Assembly (NCBI GenBank): GCA_016288655.1
Contig: JAEEKX010000022.1
Location: 119,693 to 183,692 of the forward strand
DNA: 64,000 nt
DNA from: Bacteroidales bacterium
GTDB taxonomy: Bacteria > Bacteroidota > Bacteroidia > Bacteroidales > WCHB1-69
Direction of reading: 5' to 3'
In this document: one piece after another, positions 1 to 7,868 of the stretch
Numbering within the stretch: position 1 is the stretch's first letter
How the letters are laid out: each line of letters begins with the position of its first letter
Program-made: the position numbers and the translations under genes
Notes under the pieces: generated by a model
Told to the model about the DNA's origin: nothing
The model's input: only the letters and a program-made list of their open reading frames with translations
Databases searched by the model: none

Positions 1-107
1 TTCCGCACGTCTTCGTATGCAGCATTGATGTCGCGCACGACCGGCTCCAACGCCTTCAAATCCCTATCGTATTTAGTTCCAAATAGTCTCGCTAAAAAAT
101 TTGCCAT
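1..107 (-). CDS. secA: SecA preprotein translocase ATPase (N-terminal fragment)
   Basis: Only the first 35 codons lie in the window; the gene runs off the left edge. The translated start (MANFLARLFGTKYDRDLK, then a conserved LEPVVRDINAAYE stretch) resembles the N-terminal helix of SecA, the ATPase that drives proteins through SecYEG. The start ATG is at 105-107 on the minus strand, and a TAnnTTTG promoter box lies about 36 bases upstream. It is divergent from trpS. The call rests on a short stretch, so the identity is likely but not proven here. Confidence 0.75.
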   Translation of the reverse strand, partial: MANFLARLFGTKYDRDLKALEPVVRDINAAYEDVR

Positions 108-142
108 AATTCTACAATAATCTTAGGTTATAAAAAACGCGG

Positions 143-150
143 CAAAGGTA
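143..150 (-). promoter_or_regulatory. -7 promoter box (TACCTTTG) for secA
   Basis: On the minus strand the sequence reads TACCTTTG followed by CCGC, matching the Bacteroidota -7 consensus TAnnTTTG. It lies 36 bases before the secA start codon. No clear TTTG -33 box was found at the usual distance. Confidence 0.6.
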
Positions 151-253
151 CGATTTTTTCGGCAGATTTCACAGGGATTTGCACGAAAAAAGAAAGAAGT
201 GCGGAATCATCAAAAAACGTTCGCGCGACACGCGATAACTCGCGGCATTTTTG

Positions 254-261
254 TATCTTTG
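254..261 (+). promoter_or_regulatory. -7 promoter box (TATCTTTG) for trpS
   Basis: TATCTTTG matches TAnnTTTG and ends 17 bases before the trpS ATG, so the leader is very short. The trpS and secA promoters are divergent and about 100 bases apart. Confidence 0.6.
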
Positions 262-278
262 CAGCCCAATTTTACAGT

Positions 279-1274
279 ATGGATAAAGTATTAAGCGGAA
301 TCCGTCCCACAGGATTCATTCATTTAGGAAACTACTTCGGCGCGCTGCGCAATTTCATCCGCATGCAGGAGGAGAACGACTGCTATTTCTTCATCGCCGA
401 CTACCACTCGCTGACCACGCACCCCAAGCCGGCCGACCTTCGGGAGAACGTGAAGAACGTCCTCATCGACTACCTTGCCGCCGGCCTCGACCCCGAGAAG
501 GCCACCCTCTACGTCCAGAGCGACCTGCCCGAGGTGTGCGAGATGAGTCTGCTGCTTTCGATGAACGTTTATGTCGGTGAGTTGCAGCGTGTCAGTTCCT
601 TCAAGGAGAAAGTGCGCCGCCAACCCAACAACGTCAACGCCGGCCTTCTCTCCTACCCCATCCTCATGGCCGCCGACATCCTCGTGCACAACGCCGACAA
701 GGTGCCGGTGGGCAAGGACCAGGAGCAGCATTTGGAGATGACCCGCGACTTCGCCCAGCGCTTCAACAGCTTCTACGGCGTGGATTTCTTCAAGCTGCCC
801 GTGGCGTACAACTTCGGCGAGCAGTTGGTGAAGATTCCCGGACTGGACGGCAGCACCAAGATGTCGAAATCCGACAACGAGAACTCCTGCATATACCTCT
901 CCGACGCCCCCGAGGTGATCCGCAAAAAAGTGATGAAGGCCGTGACCGACAGCGGTCCGACCGTGCCCGGGCAGCCGAAGCCGCAGGCCATCGAGAACCT
1001 GTTCGCACTCATGCGCGCCGTCTCCGCCCCCGAGACCGTCAACTTCTTCGAGGAGGAGTACAACGCCTGCCGCGTGCGCTACGGCGACATGAAGAAACAA
1101 CTCGCCGCCGACATCATCGCCTTCAACGCCCCCATTTACGAACGCATCCTCGAACTCCGCAGCAACGACGACTACCTGCGCAAAGTGCTCGCCCGCGGCA
1201 AGGAGAAGGCGCACGCCAGCGCCGCCCCCACCGTCCGCTTCGTGCGCGAGATCATCGGTATCAAACCCTTGTAA
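279..1274 (+). CDS. trpS: Tryptophan--tRNA ligase
   Basis: This class I aminoacyl-tRNA synthetase charges tRNA-Trp with tryptophan in the cytoplasm. The 331 aa length is normal for bacterial TrpRS. The N-terminus carries SGIRPTGFIHLGNYFGA, with the HIGH-like signature HLGN at residues 15-18. The KMSKS loop is intact at residues 194-198. The start codon follows a TATCTTTG promoter box at close range. A nitroreductase gene begins 6 bases after the stop, so the two are probably co-transcribed, although no functional link is obvious. Confidence 0.97.
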   Translation: MDKVLSGIRPTGFIHLGNYFGALRNFIRMQEENDCYFFIADYHSLTTHPKPADLRENVKNVLIDYLAAGLDPEKATLYVQSDLPEVCEMSLLLSMNVYVGELQRVSSFKEKVRRQPNNVNAGLLSYPILMAADILVHNADKVPVGKDQEQHLEMTRDFAQRFNSFYGVDFFKLPVAYNFGEQLVKIPGLDGSTKMSKSDNENSCIYLSDAPEVIRKKVMKAVTDSGPTVPGQPKPQAIENLFALMRAVSAPETVNFFEEEYNACRVRYGDMKKQLAADIIAFNAPIYERILELRSNDDYLRKVLARGKEKAHASAAPTVRFVREIIGIKPL

Positions 1275-1280
1275 ATCACC

Positions 1281-2033
1281 ATGATGAACGCTATAGAAAC
1301 CCTGCTGCAACACCGCAGCATCCGACAATTCTCCGCCCGCCCCGTCGAAGCCGACGTGCTCGACCAAATCATAGCCGCCGCCTGCAACGGCTCCACTATG
1401 GGCGGCATGCAACTCTTCAGCATCATCGTCACCCAAGACAAGGCGATGATGGAGAAGATGGCGCCGGCGCACTTCAACCAGCCCATGGCCACCAACGCCC
1501 CGCTGATTCTCACCTTCTGCGCCGACTTCCACCGCTTCGACCGCTACTGCGAGTTCCGCGCCGTCCCCACCGACGCCTACCACAACCTACAGGCCTACCA
1601 ATGGGCCGTCACCGACGCCCTCATCGCAGCGCAGAACGCCTGCGTCGCCGCCGAAGCCCTCGGCCTTGGCCTCTGCTGGCTCGGCACCATCACCTACAAC
1701 ACACCTCAATTTATTGATGCACTGCAACTTCCAGCGCACGTCGTGCCCGTCGCCTGCATCCCCATGGGCTACCCCGCGGAATCCATCCCGCCCCTCACCC
1801 CCAAACTTCCCCACTCCGCTCTCATCCACCACGAAATCTACCACGACTACACCGACGCCGACATCGAACAGGCCTATAACGGATTGGAAAACGCGCCTAC
1901 CAACCTCCAGGCAGTCCAGGAGAACCACACCGGCACTCTCGCCGGCGACTACGTCAACCGCCGATACAAGAAAGAGGACAACGAGTACTTCTCGCAAGTG
2001 CTGCAAGAGGTCATTAAAAAACAGGGATTCTGA
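1281..2033 (+). CDS. Nitroreductase family protein (NfsA/FRP type)
   Basis: A 250 aa flavoprotein of the nitroreductase family, which uses FMN and NAD(P)H to reduce nitro compounds, quinones or flavins. The N-terminal RSIRQF (residues 12-17) is the FMN-phosphate-binding motif. GLGLCWLGTI in the middle and a C-terminal tail rich in charged residues (YVNRRYKKEDNEYF) are typical of the NfsA/FRP subgroup. Two ATGs occur in tandem at 1281 and 1284, and either could be used. Its stop overlaps the ruvX start as TGATG, which implies translational coupling. The physiological substrate cannot be told from sequence. Confidence 0.85.
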   Translation: MMNAIETLLQHRSIRQFSARPVEADVLDQIIAAACNGSTMGGMQLFSIIVTQDKAMMEKMAPAHFNQPMATNAPLILTFCADFHRFDRYCEFRAVPTDAYHNLQAYQWAVTDALIAAQNACVAAEALGLGLCWLGTITYNTPQFIDALQLPAHVVPVACIPMGYPAESIPPLTPKLPHSALIHHEIYHDYTDADIEQAYNGLENAPTNLQAVQENHTGTLAGDYVNRRYKKEDNEYFSQVLQEVIKKQGF

Positions 2034-2476
2034 TGGGTAGGATCATCGCCATCGACTATGGACAGAAACGGGTCGGCTTTGCCGTCACCGACGAGTTGCG
2101 CATCTGCGCCCACCCGCTCGAAACCATCCACGTCACCCAGGCCTTCGACTACCTGAAAAAATACATCGAGACCGAAAACGTGGATACCATCGTCATTGGC
2201 GAGCCCAAGACCCTGAAGAACACCCCTTCCGACTCCACGCGCTACATCGAGCCCTTCGTCAACCGTGTGCGCAAGAGCTTCCCCTGCATTGAAGTGGTGC
2301 GCGTCGATGAGCGTTTTACCTCCCGCATGGCCTTCCAGACCATGATCGACTCCGGATTGAAGAAAAAAGAGCGGCAAAACAAAGGATTAGTAGATACCAT
2401 CAGCGCGGCCATCATTCTTCAATCCTATTTACAACAACTTGAAATTCAAAACAATAGAGATAATCCAGAACCATGA
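2033..2476 (+). CDS. ruvX: Putative pre-16S rRNA nuclease / Holliday junction resolvase-like YqgF
   Basis: A 147 aa member of the YqgF/RuvX family with an RNase H-like fold, linked in E. coli to 16S rRNA 5'-end maturation. The first strand carries IAIDYGQKRVGFAVTD with the catalytic Asp at residue 8, followed by VIGEP and the family motif VDERFTS. The length is normal. The ATG overlaps the preceding stop by one base, and the def ATG lies inside this gene's final codons, so nitroreductase, ruvX and def form a tightly coupled operon. Confidence 0.93.
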   Translation: MGRIIAIDYGQKRVGFAVTDELRICAHPLETIHVTQAFDYLKKYIETENVDTIVIGEPKTLKNTPSDSTRYIEPFVNRVRKSFPCIEVVRVDERFTSRMAFQTMIDSGLKKKERQNKGLVDTISAAIILQSYLQQLEIQNNRDNPEP

Positions 2477-3024
2477 TTTTACCGATTTACGTTTACGGAC
2501 ACCCCGTGTTGAGAAAAAAAGCCGTCGAAGTCAATATGGAAAAAGATGAGTTGAAGCAACTCGTTGCCGACATGTTTGAAACCATGTACCACGCCAACGG
2601 TGTCGGACTGGCCGCCCCGCAGGTGGGCAAGTCTCTCCGCATGTTCGTCATCGACTCCGCCCCCTTCCAGGAACTCTACCCGAACGAGGAAGTCAGAAAA
2701 TTAGCTTTCATCAACCCCGTCATTACCAAGCGGTTCGGCGAGGAGTACCCGTTCAACGAGGGCTGCCTCAGTCTCCCCGACATCCATGAGGACGTCTATC
2801 GCCCTGCCTCCATCGAAATCACCTACCTGACGGAGGATTTGGAAGAGAAACAGGAGACCCTCAGCGGCTGCGTCGCCCGCATCATCCAGCACGAGTACGA
2901 CCACATCGAGGGCAAGGTCTTCACCGACCACCTCACCTCCCTTAAGAAGATGATCCTGAAACGCAAACTCACCGACATCGCCAGCGGCAAGGTCAAACCT
3001 AGTTACAAGGTCGCAAAGAACTGA
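2473..3024 (+). CDS. def: Peptide deformylase
   Basis: This metalloenzyme removes the N-formyl group from nascent proteins. All three signature motifs are intact: GVGLAAPQ at residues 43-50, EGCLSLP near 96-102 with the metal-binding Cys, and HEYDH near 140-144 with the two His ligands and catalytic Glu. The length of 183 aa is normal. The gene overlaps the end of ruvX by 4 bases. A lipoprotein gene follows after about 20 bases. Confidence 0.97.
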   Translation: MILPIYVYGHPVLRKKAVEVNMEKDELKQLVADMFETMYHANGVGLAAPQVGKSLRMFVIDSAPFQELYPNEEVRKLAFINPVITKRFGEEYPFNEGCLSLPDIHEDVYRPASIEITYLTEDLEEKQETLSGCVARIIQHEYDHIEGKVFTDHLTSLKKMILKRKLTDIASGKVKPSYKVAKN

Positions 3025-3045
3025 TTTTTCATACTTTTGGCAAAA

Positions 3046-3639
3046 ATGCGCAAGGTCTTTTTCATCGTTGTGGCAGCGGCCATAGGATTGGCAAGTTGCC
3101 ATGCCAAGGAGAATCCCGTCGAGAATGACGGAAAACAGGCGACGCAGGTTGCGGAAGGCAATGATCCGCAAGCCATCGTCGCCCTTTATCACGACATTGA
3201 CTCGCTGACAATGGCGGGAAAGATGGATCGGGAGAAGATGAAACAGTTTGTCAAAGAGGCGGTCACCTACGCGCATGCCGTCCCCGCCGACACGCTCAGT
3301 CCCCATTTCCTGCTCTACGCCGGCATCACCCAGATGCAACTCGCCTTCAGCGACCCTGACGCCAGCCGACGCTACACACAGGCCATCCATGCCGTCAGCA
3401 TCCTCGACGACCTGCGGCGTAACTACACCGGCTATCGCCGCATGGACATGGCCTACTACTACCGGGCGCAAATCTATGAGAACTTAGGAAAAACCGAAGA
3501 GGCCCGTCAGGCCTACCTCGACCTGGTGCACCGTTTCCCCGATACGGATCTTGGCAAAAGCGTCGCTGCATACCTGCAAGCAGACGGCTACGAGAAGAGC
3601 GCCGACGAAATCATGCAGGGTTTCAAGAAGGGGAACTAA
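3046..3639 (+). CDS. Small lipoprotein with TPR-like C-terminus
   Basis: The predicted product of 197 aa begins MRKVFFIVVAAAIGLASC, a lipoprotein signal peptide with lipobox LASC. I chose this ATG over an in-frame TTG three codons upstream because the signal peptide then starts cleanly. The helical C-terminal half (YYYRAQIYENLGKTEEARQ, then a DLVHRFPDTDLGK stretch) resembles a tetratricopeptide repeat of the BamD/YfgC kind. It probably sits in the periplasmic leaflet of the outer membrane. The specific role is unknown. It converges with, and overlaps by 4 bases, the minus-strand gene at 3636. Confidence 0.75.
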   Translation: MRKVFFIVVAAAIGLASCHAKENPVENDGKQATQVAEGNDPQAIVALYHDIDSLTMAGKMDREKMKQFVKEAVTYAHAVPADTLSPHFLLYAGITQMQLAFSDPDASRRYTQAIHAVSILDDLRRNYTGYRRMDMAYYYRAQIYENLGKTEEARQAYLDLVHRFPDTDLGKSVAAYLQADGYEKSADEIMQGFKKGN

Positions 3640-3941
3640 TCGACCAAGAACTCCAGGACGCAGAAGATGATGGCGATAACAAACGTCATCAGCAGAATCC
3701 CCCGCCCCGTGTAGTCGTATTTCAACTTCAGCAAGTAGTATCTCATGACAAAGACACTCGGCACCACGCTGAGCAGGATCACCTTGCAGATGAGATCCTT
3801 GTCCATGGAATGGCCTGCTGCCGCCATGATACCGGCGAAGATGGCGTAAAGGATGCCGAAGGTGATGGCAGGGACGCCCGCACCGAGCAGGATACCCATG
3901 CCCCACGAGTCACGGCGCAATTTTTCAAGCAATTTCTTCAT
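3636..3941 (-). CDS. Small membrane protein of unknown function
   Basis: A 101 aa protein with a charged N-terminus (MKKLLEKLRRDSWGMG) and about three hydrophobic segments: residues 15-42, 52-66 and 80-100. I recognise no functional motif. The start codon overlaps the surE stop (TAATG on the minus strand), so it is translationally coupled to surE. Confidence 0.7.
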   Translation of the reverse strand: MKKLLEKLRRDSWGMGILLGAGVPAITFGILYAIFAGIMAAAGHSMDKDLICKVILLSVVPSVFVMRYYLLKLKYDYTGRGILLMTFVIAIIFCVLEFLVD

Positions 3942-4711
3942 TATTCTTCCAAAAATTTAAGTAACGGAATCAATTTGTGGGCGGTGAGATCGTGTTGTAC
4001 CGGCTGGATGGAGACGTAGTTGTGCGCCAGCGCCCACTCGCACGTGTCTTCGCCCAAGTCGTTGTTGACCAGCCACCCCGTGAGCCAGTAATAGGTGCCG
4101 CCGTAGGGGTCTGTGCGCTCTTCCAACTCCTCGTGCCAATAGCCGAGCGCCTGCCGCGTGATGCGGATGCCCTTGATCTGCGGCAGCGGCACGTTGGGCA
4201 CGTTGACATTGAGCGCGGCATACGGCGGTAAACCGTGTGCCAGCACCTGCGCCACCACCCGACGCACATACACCATCGCCGTGCTGAAGTCGGCGTCAGG
4301 GTCGTAGTCCAGCAGCGAGAAGCCGATGGCGCGGACGTTCTCCACACTCGCCTCCATCGCCGCTCCCATTGTGCCGGAATACATCACGCTGATGGAAGAG
4401 TTGGAACCGTGGTTGATGCCGGAAAGGACCAGGTCAACGGGACGGTTCTTCAACACCACCTTCATCCCCAACTTCACGCAGTCGCACGGGGTGCCGTTGG
4501 TGCGGAAGTAGCGGGTGCCGTCGTCATCGGTGTGGTACGGACGGAGACGGAGCGGAACGCTCATCGTGATGGCGTGCGCAGTGGCGGAACGCGGCCCGTC
4601 GGGAGCCACCACCACCACCTCGCCGAACTCCTTGGCCACCTCTACCAGGCAACGCAATCCCTTGGCCTCGTAGCCGTCATCGTTGGTAATCAGTATCAAA
4701 GGTTTCTGCAT
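3941..4711 (-). CDS. surE: 5'/3'-nucleotidase SurE
   Basis: SurE dephosphorylates nucleoside monophosphates. The N-terminus PLILITNDDGYEAKG carries the metal-binding Asp-Asp pair, and SGINHGSN supplies the conserved Ser/Asn ligands. The length of 256 aa is normal. The reading frame is open 54 bases further upstream, but I place the start at MQKPLILITNDD because homologues begin there and the extension overlaps the rng stop. A small membrane protein gene is coupled downstream. Confidence 0.95.
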   Translation of the reverse strand: MQKPLILITNDDGYEAKGLRCLVEVAKEFGEVVVVAPDGPRSATAHAITMSVPLRLRPYHTDDDGTRYFRTNGTPCDCVKLGMKVVLKNRPVDLVLSGINHGSNSSISVMYSGTMGAAMEASVENVRAIGFSLLDYDPDADFSTAMVYVRRVVAQVLAHGLPPYAALNVNVPNVPLPQIKGIRITRQALGYWHEELEERTDPYGGTYYWLTGWLVNNDLGEDTCEWALAHNYVSIQPVQHDLTAHKLIPLLKFLEE

Positions 4712-4740
4712 AGTCGTACTTTTAGTAGATGGGTTGTGCG

Positions 4741-6321
4741 TTATTGTTGCGGCTGGGTATCCCAAAGGATGATCTCCTCCATCTCTTTGTTAAAGAACTT
4801 GTACTGAAGGAGATGCGCTTCGCTGTTCTCGCGAAGTCTAATCCATTTCTTATATTTGAAGAACCACTTCATCTGCTTGCTGATCAAGCCCTTAGTGAAA
4901 TAGGCATAAAGGATGGGATGCAGTTCGATGGTGATTTCCCGCTCGCTCTGTTTTTGGAAAAGGAAGTCGAGGATGTTCTCGATGTTCTCCTCGATCAGGA
5001 TGGCGGGCTTGATTTTGCCGGTGCCGTGACAAACCGGGCAACGCTCCAACGTGTCAATGGTCGTGACGGGGCGGATGCGCTGACGGGTGATCTGCATCAG
5101 TCCGAACTTGCTGAGTTGCAGCACGGTATGACGGGCGCGGTCGGCGGCCATCAACTCGTTCATCTGCTTGTACAGCAGGGTGCGGTTGGCGGCGGTGGAC
5201 ATGTCGATGAAGTCGATGACGATGATGCCGCCGATGTCGCGCAAACGCATCTGGCGGGCGATCTCCTCGGCCGCCGCCAAGTTCACCTGTATGGCGTTCT
5301 CCTCCTGCGAGTTGGACGACTTGACGCGGTTACCGCTGTTCACGTCGATCACGCACAACGCCTCCGTCTGCTCAATCACCAAATAGATGCCGTTCTTGAT
5401 GGTGACAACCTTGCCAAAGGACGACTTGATCTGCTTGGCCACGTTGAAATGCTCGAAAATCGGGGAACGGTCCTTGTAGAGTTTGACGATGTCCGTCGCA
5501 TCCTTCTCATTGGTGAATGACTTGATATAGTTTCGGACTTCATCATATAAATCCTTGTTATCCACATAGATAGCATGGAAAGAACTGTTGACGATGTCGC
5601 GGATGAAGGAACTGGTGCGGTCGAGTTCGGTGGCGGCCTTCATGGGCGGTGTCGCCCGGACCAACTTCTCGATCATCTGCTGCCATTTCTCCAACAGTTG
5701 GTTGATGTCTTTCTCCAGGTCTTCGGCGGTCTTGCCTTCCGCGACAGTGCGGACGATGATGCCGAAGTTGCGGGGCTTGAAGCCGGAGACAATCTGGCGG
5801 AGACGCTTGCGCTCGGACGATCCCTTGATTTTCTGCGATACGAACACTTTGTCGCCGTAAGGCACCAAAACGGAATAGCGTCCGGCGAACGAGATTTCAG
5901 TGGTCACACGGGGACCTTTGGTGGAGATGCACTCCTTGGCGATCTGGACCAGCACGGGCTGTCCGGCCGTGAGCACATCGCCGATCTTGCCGCCCTTTTC
6001 CAGGACGGGCTTTCTTTCCACTGCACCGAGCGAGCGTTTGCCGCCCGCCATGACTCCCTGTAGGAAATTGTTGAATGTAAGTGTGTTGGGACCAATGTCA
6101 AGATAATGGAGAAAGGCGTCCTTGTCGCAGCCGATGTTGACGAAAGCCGCGTTCAGACCAGGCATGACCTTGCGCACTTTCCCCAAGAAGATGTTCCCGA
6201 CGCTGAACTGTTCCGTCGTCTTCTCCTGATGGATCTCCACCAGTCGCTTGTTCTCGAGAAAGGCGATCTGAACCTCGCTGGGATGGGCAGTGATGACTAA
6301 TTCTTTTGTGATATCAGGCAT
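4741..6321 (-). CDS. rng: Ribonuclease G/E family
   Basis: A 526 aa endoribonuclease of the RNase E/G family, involved in rRNA maturation and mRNA decay. An S1-like RNA-binding domain occupies about residues 35-125 (VGNIFLGKVRKVMPGLNAAF). The catalytic DNase I-like region has the two metal-binding Asp motifs CVIDVNSG and IVIDFID. The zinc-link CPVCHGTG is at residues 428-435. It lacks the long C-terminal scaffold of E. coli RNase E, so it is RNase G-like in size. A bidirectional terminator separates it from the next gene upstream. Confidence 0.94.
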   Translation of the reverse strand: MPDITKELVITAHPSEVQIAFLENKRLVEIHQEKTTEQFSVGNIFLGKVRKVMPGLNAAFVNIGCDKDAFLHYLDIGPNTLTFNNFLQGVMAGGKRSLGAVERKPVLEKGGKIGDVLTAGQPVLVQIAKECISTKGPRVTTEISFAGRYSVLVPYGDKVFVSQKIKGSSERKRLRQIVSGFKPRNFGIIVRTVAEGKTAEDLEKDINQLLEKWQQMIEKLVRATPPMKAATELDRTSSFIRDIVNSSFHAIYVDNKDLYDEVRNYIKSFTNEKDATDIVKLYKDRSPIFEHFNVAKQIKSSFGKVVTIKNGIYLVIEQTEALCVIDVNSGNRVKSSNSQEENAIQVNLAAAEEIARQMRLRDIGGIIVIDFIDMSTAANRTLLYKQMNELMAADRARHTVLQLSKFGLMQITRQRIRPVTTIDTLERCPVCHGTGKIKPAILIEENIENILDFLFQKQSEREITIELHPILYAYFTKGLISKQMKWFFKYKKWIRLRENSEAHLLQYKFFNKEMEEIILWDTQPQQ

Positions 6322-6346
6322 GGTATAGTTTTGTGAGAATAAATAG

Positions 6347-6389
6347 AAAAAACTAAACCACAGTCGAAAAGGCCGCGGTTTAGTTTTTT
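6347..6389 (-). terminator. Rho-independent terminator downstream of the 29-aa basic protein
   Basis: A 13-bp inverted repeat (AAAAAACTAAACC at 6347-6359 and its complement at 6377-6389) with a 17-base loop. On the minus strand the stem is followed by a T-run. It sits between the basic-protein gene (6412-6501) and rng, and could act in both directions. Confidence 0.8.
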
Positions 6390-6411
6390 GGAATAAGACA
6401 TAAGGAAGAAT

Positions 6412-6501
6412 TTACTTCTTCTTATGTCTGTTCTTTCTGAGGCGTTTTTTACGCTTGTGCGTTGACATCTTGTGTCTTTTTCTCTTTTTACCGCTAGGCA
6501 T
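6412..6501 (-). CDS. 29-residue basic protein, AURKAIP1/COX24-domain type (probable ribosome-associated)
   Basis: The reading frame encodes 29 residues, about two thirds Lys, Arg and His, starting MPSGKKRKRHKMSTHKRKKR and ending in KKK. This matches the very short AURKAIP1/COX24-domain proteins annotated in many Bacteroidota; the domain is also in mitochondrial ribosomal protein mS38. A role on the ribosome is inferred from that kinship and from the extreme basic composition. It lies between HU and the rng terminator and has its own terminator. Confidence 0.8.
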   Translation of the reverse strand: MPSGKKRKRHKMSTHKRKKRLRKNRHKKK

Positions 6502-6533
6502 AGTTATTAGGATTTAAAGTTAGTGTCCGGTTG

Positions 6534-6809
6534 TTATTTTTTGACGACGCCGACGAAGGTCTTGCAGGGTTTGAATGCGGGGATCTTGTGGGCGGGGATT
6601 TGGATGGTCACACCCTTGGAGATATTGCGGGCGGTCTTGGCGGCACGCTCTTTGATGATGAAGCTACCGAAGCCTCTCAGATAAACGGGTTCGTCAGCGG
6701 CGAGGGACATCTTGACCGTATCCATGAATTTTTCAACAACTGCCTGAACGGTGTTTTTGTCGATGTTGGTTTTGCTCGCGATTTCGCTTACGATTTCTGC
6801 TTTAGTCAT
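6534..6809 (-). CDS. HU/IHF-family DNA-binding protein
   Basis: A 91 aa histone-like protein that bends and compacts DNA. The N-terminal MTKAEIVSEIASKTNIDKN helices and the later LRGFGSFIIKERAAKTARN arm with a Pro-containing tip (IQIPAHKIPAFKPCK) match the HU fold end to end. A TAnnTTTG box lies 62 bases upstream. Whether it acts as HU (homodimer) or an IHF-like partner cannot be decided here. Confidence 0.93.
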   Translation of the reverse strand: MTKAEIVSEIASKTNIDKNTVQAVVEKFMDTVKMSLAADEPVYLRGFGSFIIKERAAKTARNISKGVTIQIPAHKIPAFKPCKTFVGVVKK

Positions 6810-6870
6810 AATTGAAAATGTTTTGGTTTACAAAAAATTATAATGTTTTATGCTTCTGAATTTTAGCGTG

Positions 6871-6878
6871 CAAAAATA
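6871..6878 (-). promoter_or_regulatory. -7 promoter box (TATTTTTG) for the HU gene
   Basis: On the minus strand TATTTTTG is followed by CACGC. It precedes the HU ATG by about 60 bases. No TTTG at the usual -33 distance. Confidence 0.5.
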
Positions 6879-6925
6879 CACATTTATTTTTATTCGGGAA
6901 AAGATTTTTAAAAAAAATTGAAAAA

Positions 6926-7771
6926 TTAAATCTCTGCCCTGATTTTATCAGCCAAACGGCTGGCCCCGATGCGAAAATGACTGGTATCGAACCACTTTTC
7001 ACCCAATACATGCTCCAAAATCGTCAGGAAAAGCATGGCCGTGGGCGCGTCGGAGATGCCCCCCGCGGGCTTAATGCCCACACGCTTGCCTGTGGCGTCG
7101 AAATGCGCCTTCAACGCATCCAGCATCACCAAGAACGACTCCGGCGTGGCGTTCACCTTGATCTTGCCCGTGGAGGTCTTGATGAAATCAGCGCCCGCTG
7201 CGATCGCCAACTGCGACGCTTTATATATATTGTCCGCACTGCCCAACTCCCCGGTCTCCAAAATCACTTTCAGATGCGCCTTGCCACAGGCCTCCTTGAT
7301 GGCCGCTATCTCATCATACACAGTACGATAGTCGCCTTCAAGGAACTTGCCACGCGAGATCACCATGTCAATCTCGTCCGCGCCCTGCGCCACCGCGTAC
7401 CGTACCTCGGCCAGCTTCACCTCGATCGGTGACTGCCCGGCCGGGAACGCTCCCGCGACGCACGCCACATGAATGGATGTCCCCTTCAACATCTCCTTGC
7501 ACTGTGCCGCGAACGGCGGATAGACGCACACCGCTGCCGTGGAAGGAATCTGCAACTGGTCGTCACGGAAGGCCATCGCCTTTTCGCACAACTGACGCAC
7601 CTTTTCCGCATTGTCGGAACCCTCCAGCGTGGTCAGGTCGATCGCGCCCAGCAACAGGCGGTAGGCCTGCGGCGCTGTGAGTGTCTTCAATCCATCTGCT
7701 TGATATTCAGCGATTCTCTGCTTGATCTGTTCATCCGTGTAAGGATAACTCTTGGGTTCTACGTATGCCAT
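6926..7771 (-). CDS. deoC: Deoxyribose-phosphate aldolase
   Basis: This enzyme cleaves 2-deoxyribose-5-phosphate to glyceraldehyde-3-phosphate and acetaldehyde in deoxynucleoside catabolism. The Schiff-base lysine is in DFIKTSTGK (about residue 198) and the second catalytic lysine in GIKPAGGI (about residue 234). The length of 281 aa is longer than the E. coli enzyme, mostly because of the N-terminal leader MAYVEPKSYPYTDEQ. A promoter box TATTTTTG lies upstream at 7807-7814 on the minus strand, so the gene is likely monocistronic. Confidence 0.95.
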   Translation of the reverse strand: MAYVEPKSYPYTDEQIKQRIAEYQADGLKTLTAPQAYRLLLGAIDLTTLEGSDNAEKVRQLCEKAMAFRDDQLQIPSTAAVCVYPPFAAQCKEMLKGTSIHVACVAGAFPAGQSPIEVKLAEVRYAVAQGADEIDMVISRGKFLEGDYRTVYDEIAAIKEACGKAHLKVILETGELGSADNIYKASQLAIAAGADFIKTSTGKIKVNATPESFLVMLDALKAHFDATGKRVGIKPAGGISDAPTAMLFLTILEHVLGEKWFDTSHFRIGASRLADKIRAEI

Positions 7772-7806
7772 TGCGTTAGGTATTTAAGGTTTCTTTTTTG
7801 AGGTTG

Positions 7807-7814
7807 CAAAAATA
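7807..7814 (-). promoter_or_regulatory. -7 promoter box (TATTTTTG) for deoC
   Basis: TATTTTTG on the minus strand, 36 bases before the deoC ATG. The nearest upstream TTTG is 26 bases away, longer than the usual 17-23. Confidence 0.5.
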
Positions 7815-7868
7815 CAATTTTCTTGTAAATGATTGAATTGCAAATAGAAAAAAATTAGCGGCCCTGCC

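Noticed and set aside
324-1583. A 419-codon minus-strand frame over trpS and the nitroreductase gene
   Set aside because: It is a shadow of two clear genes; GC-rich third positions keep the opposite strand open, and the product (rich in Val, Ala, Gly, His) matches nothing.
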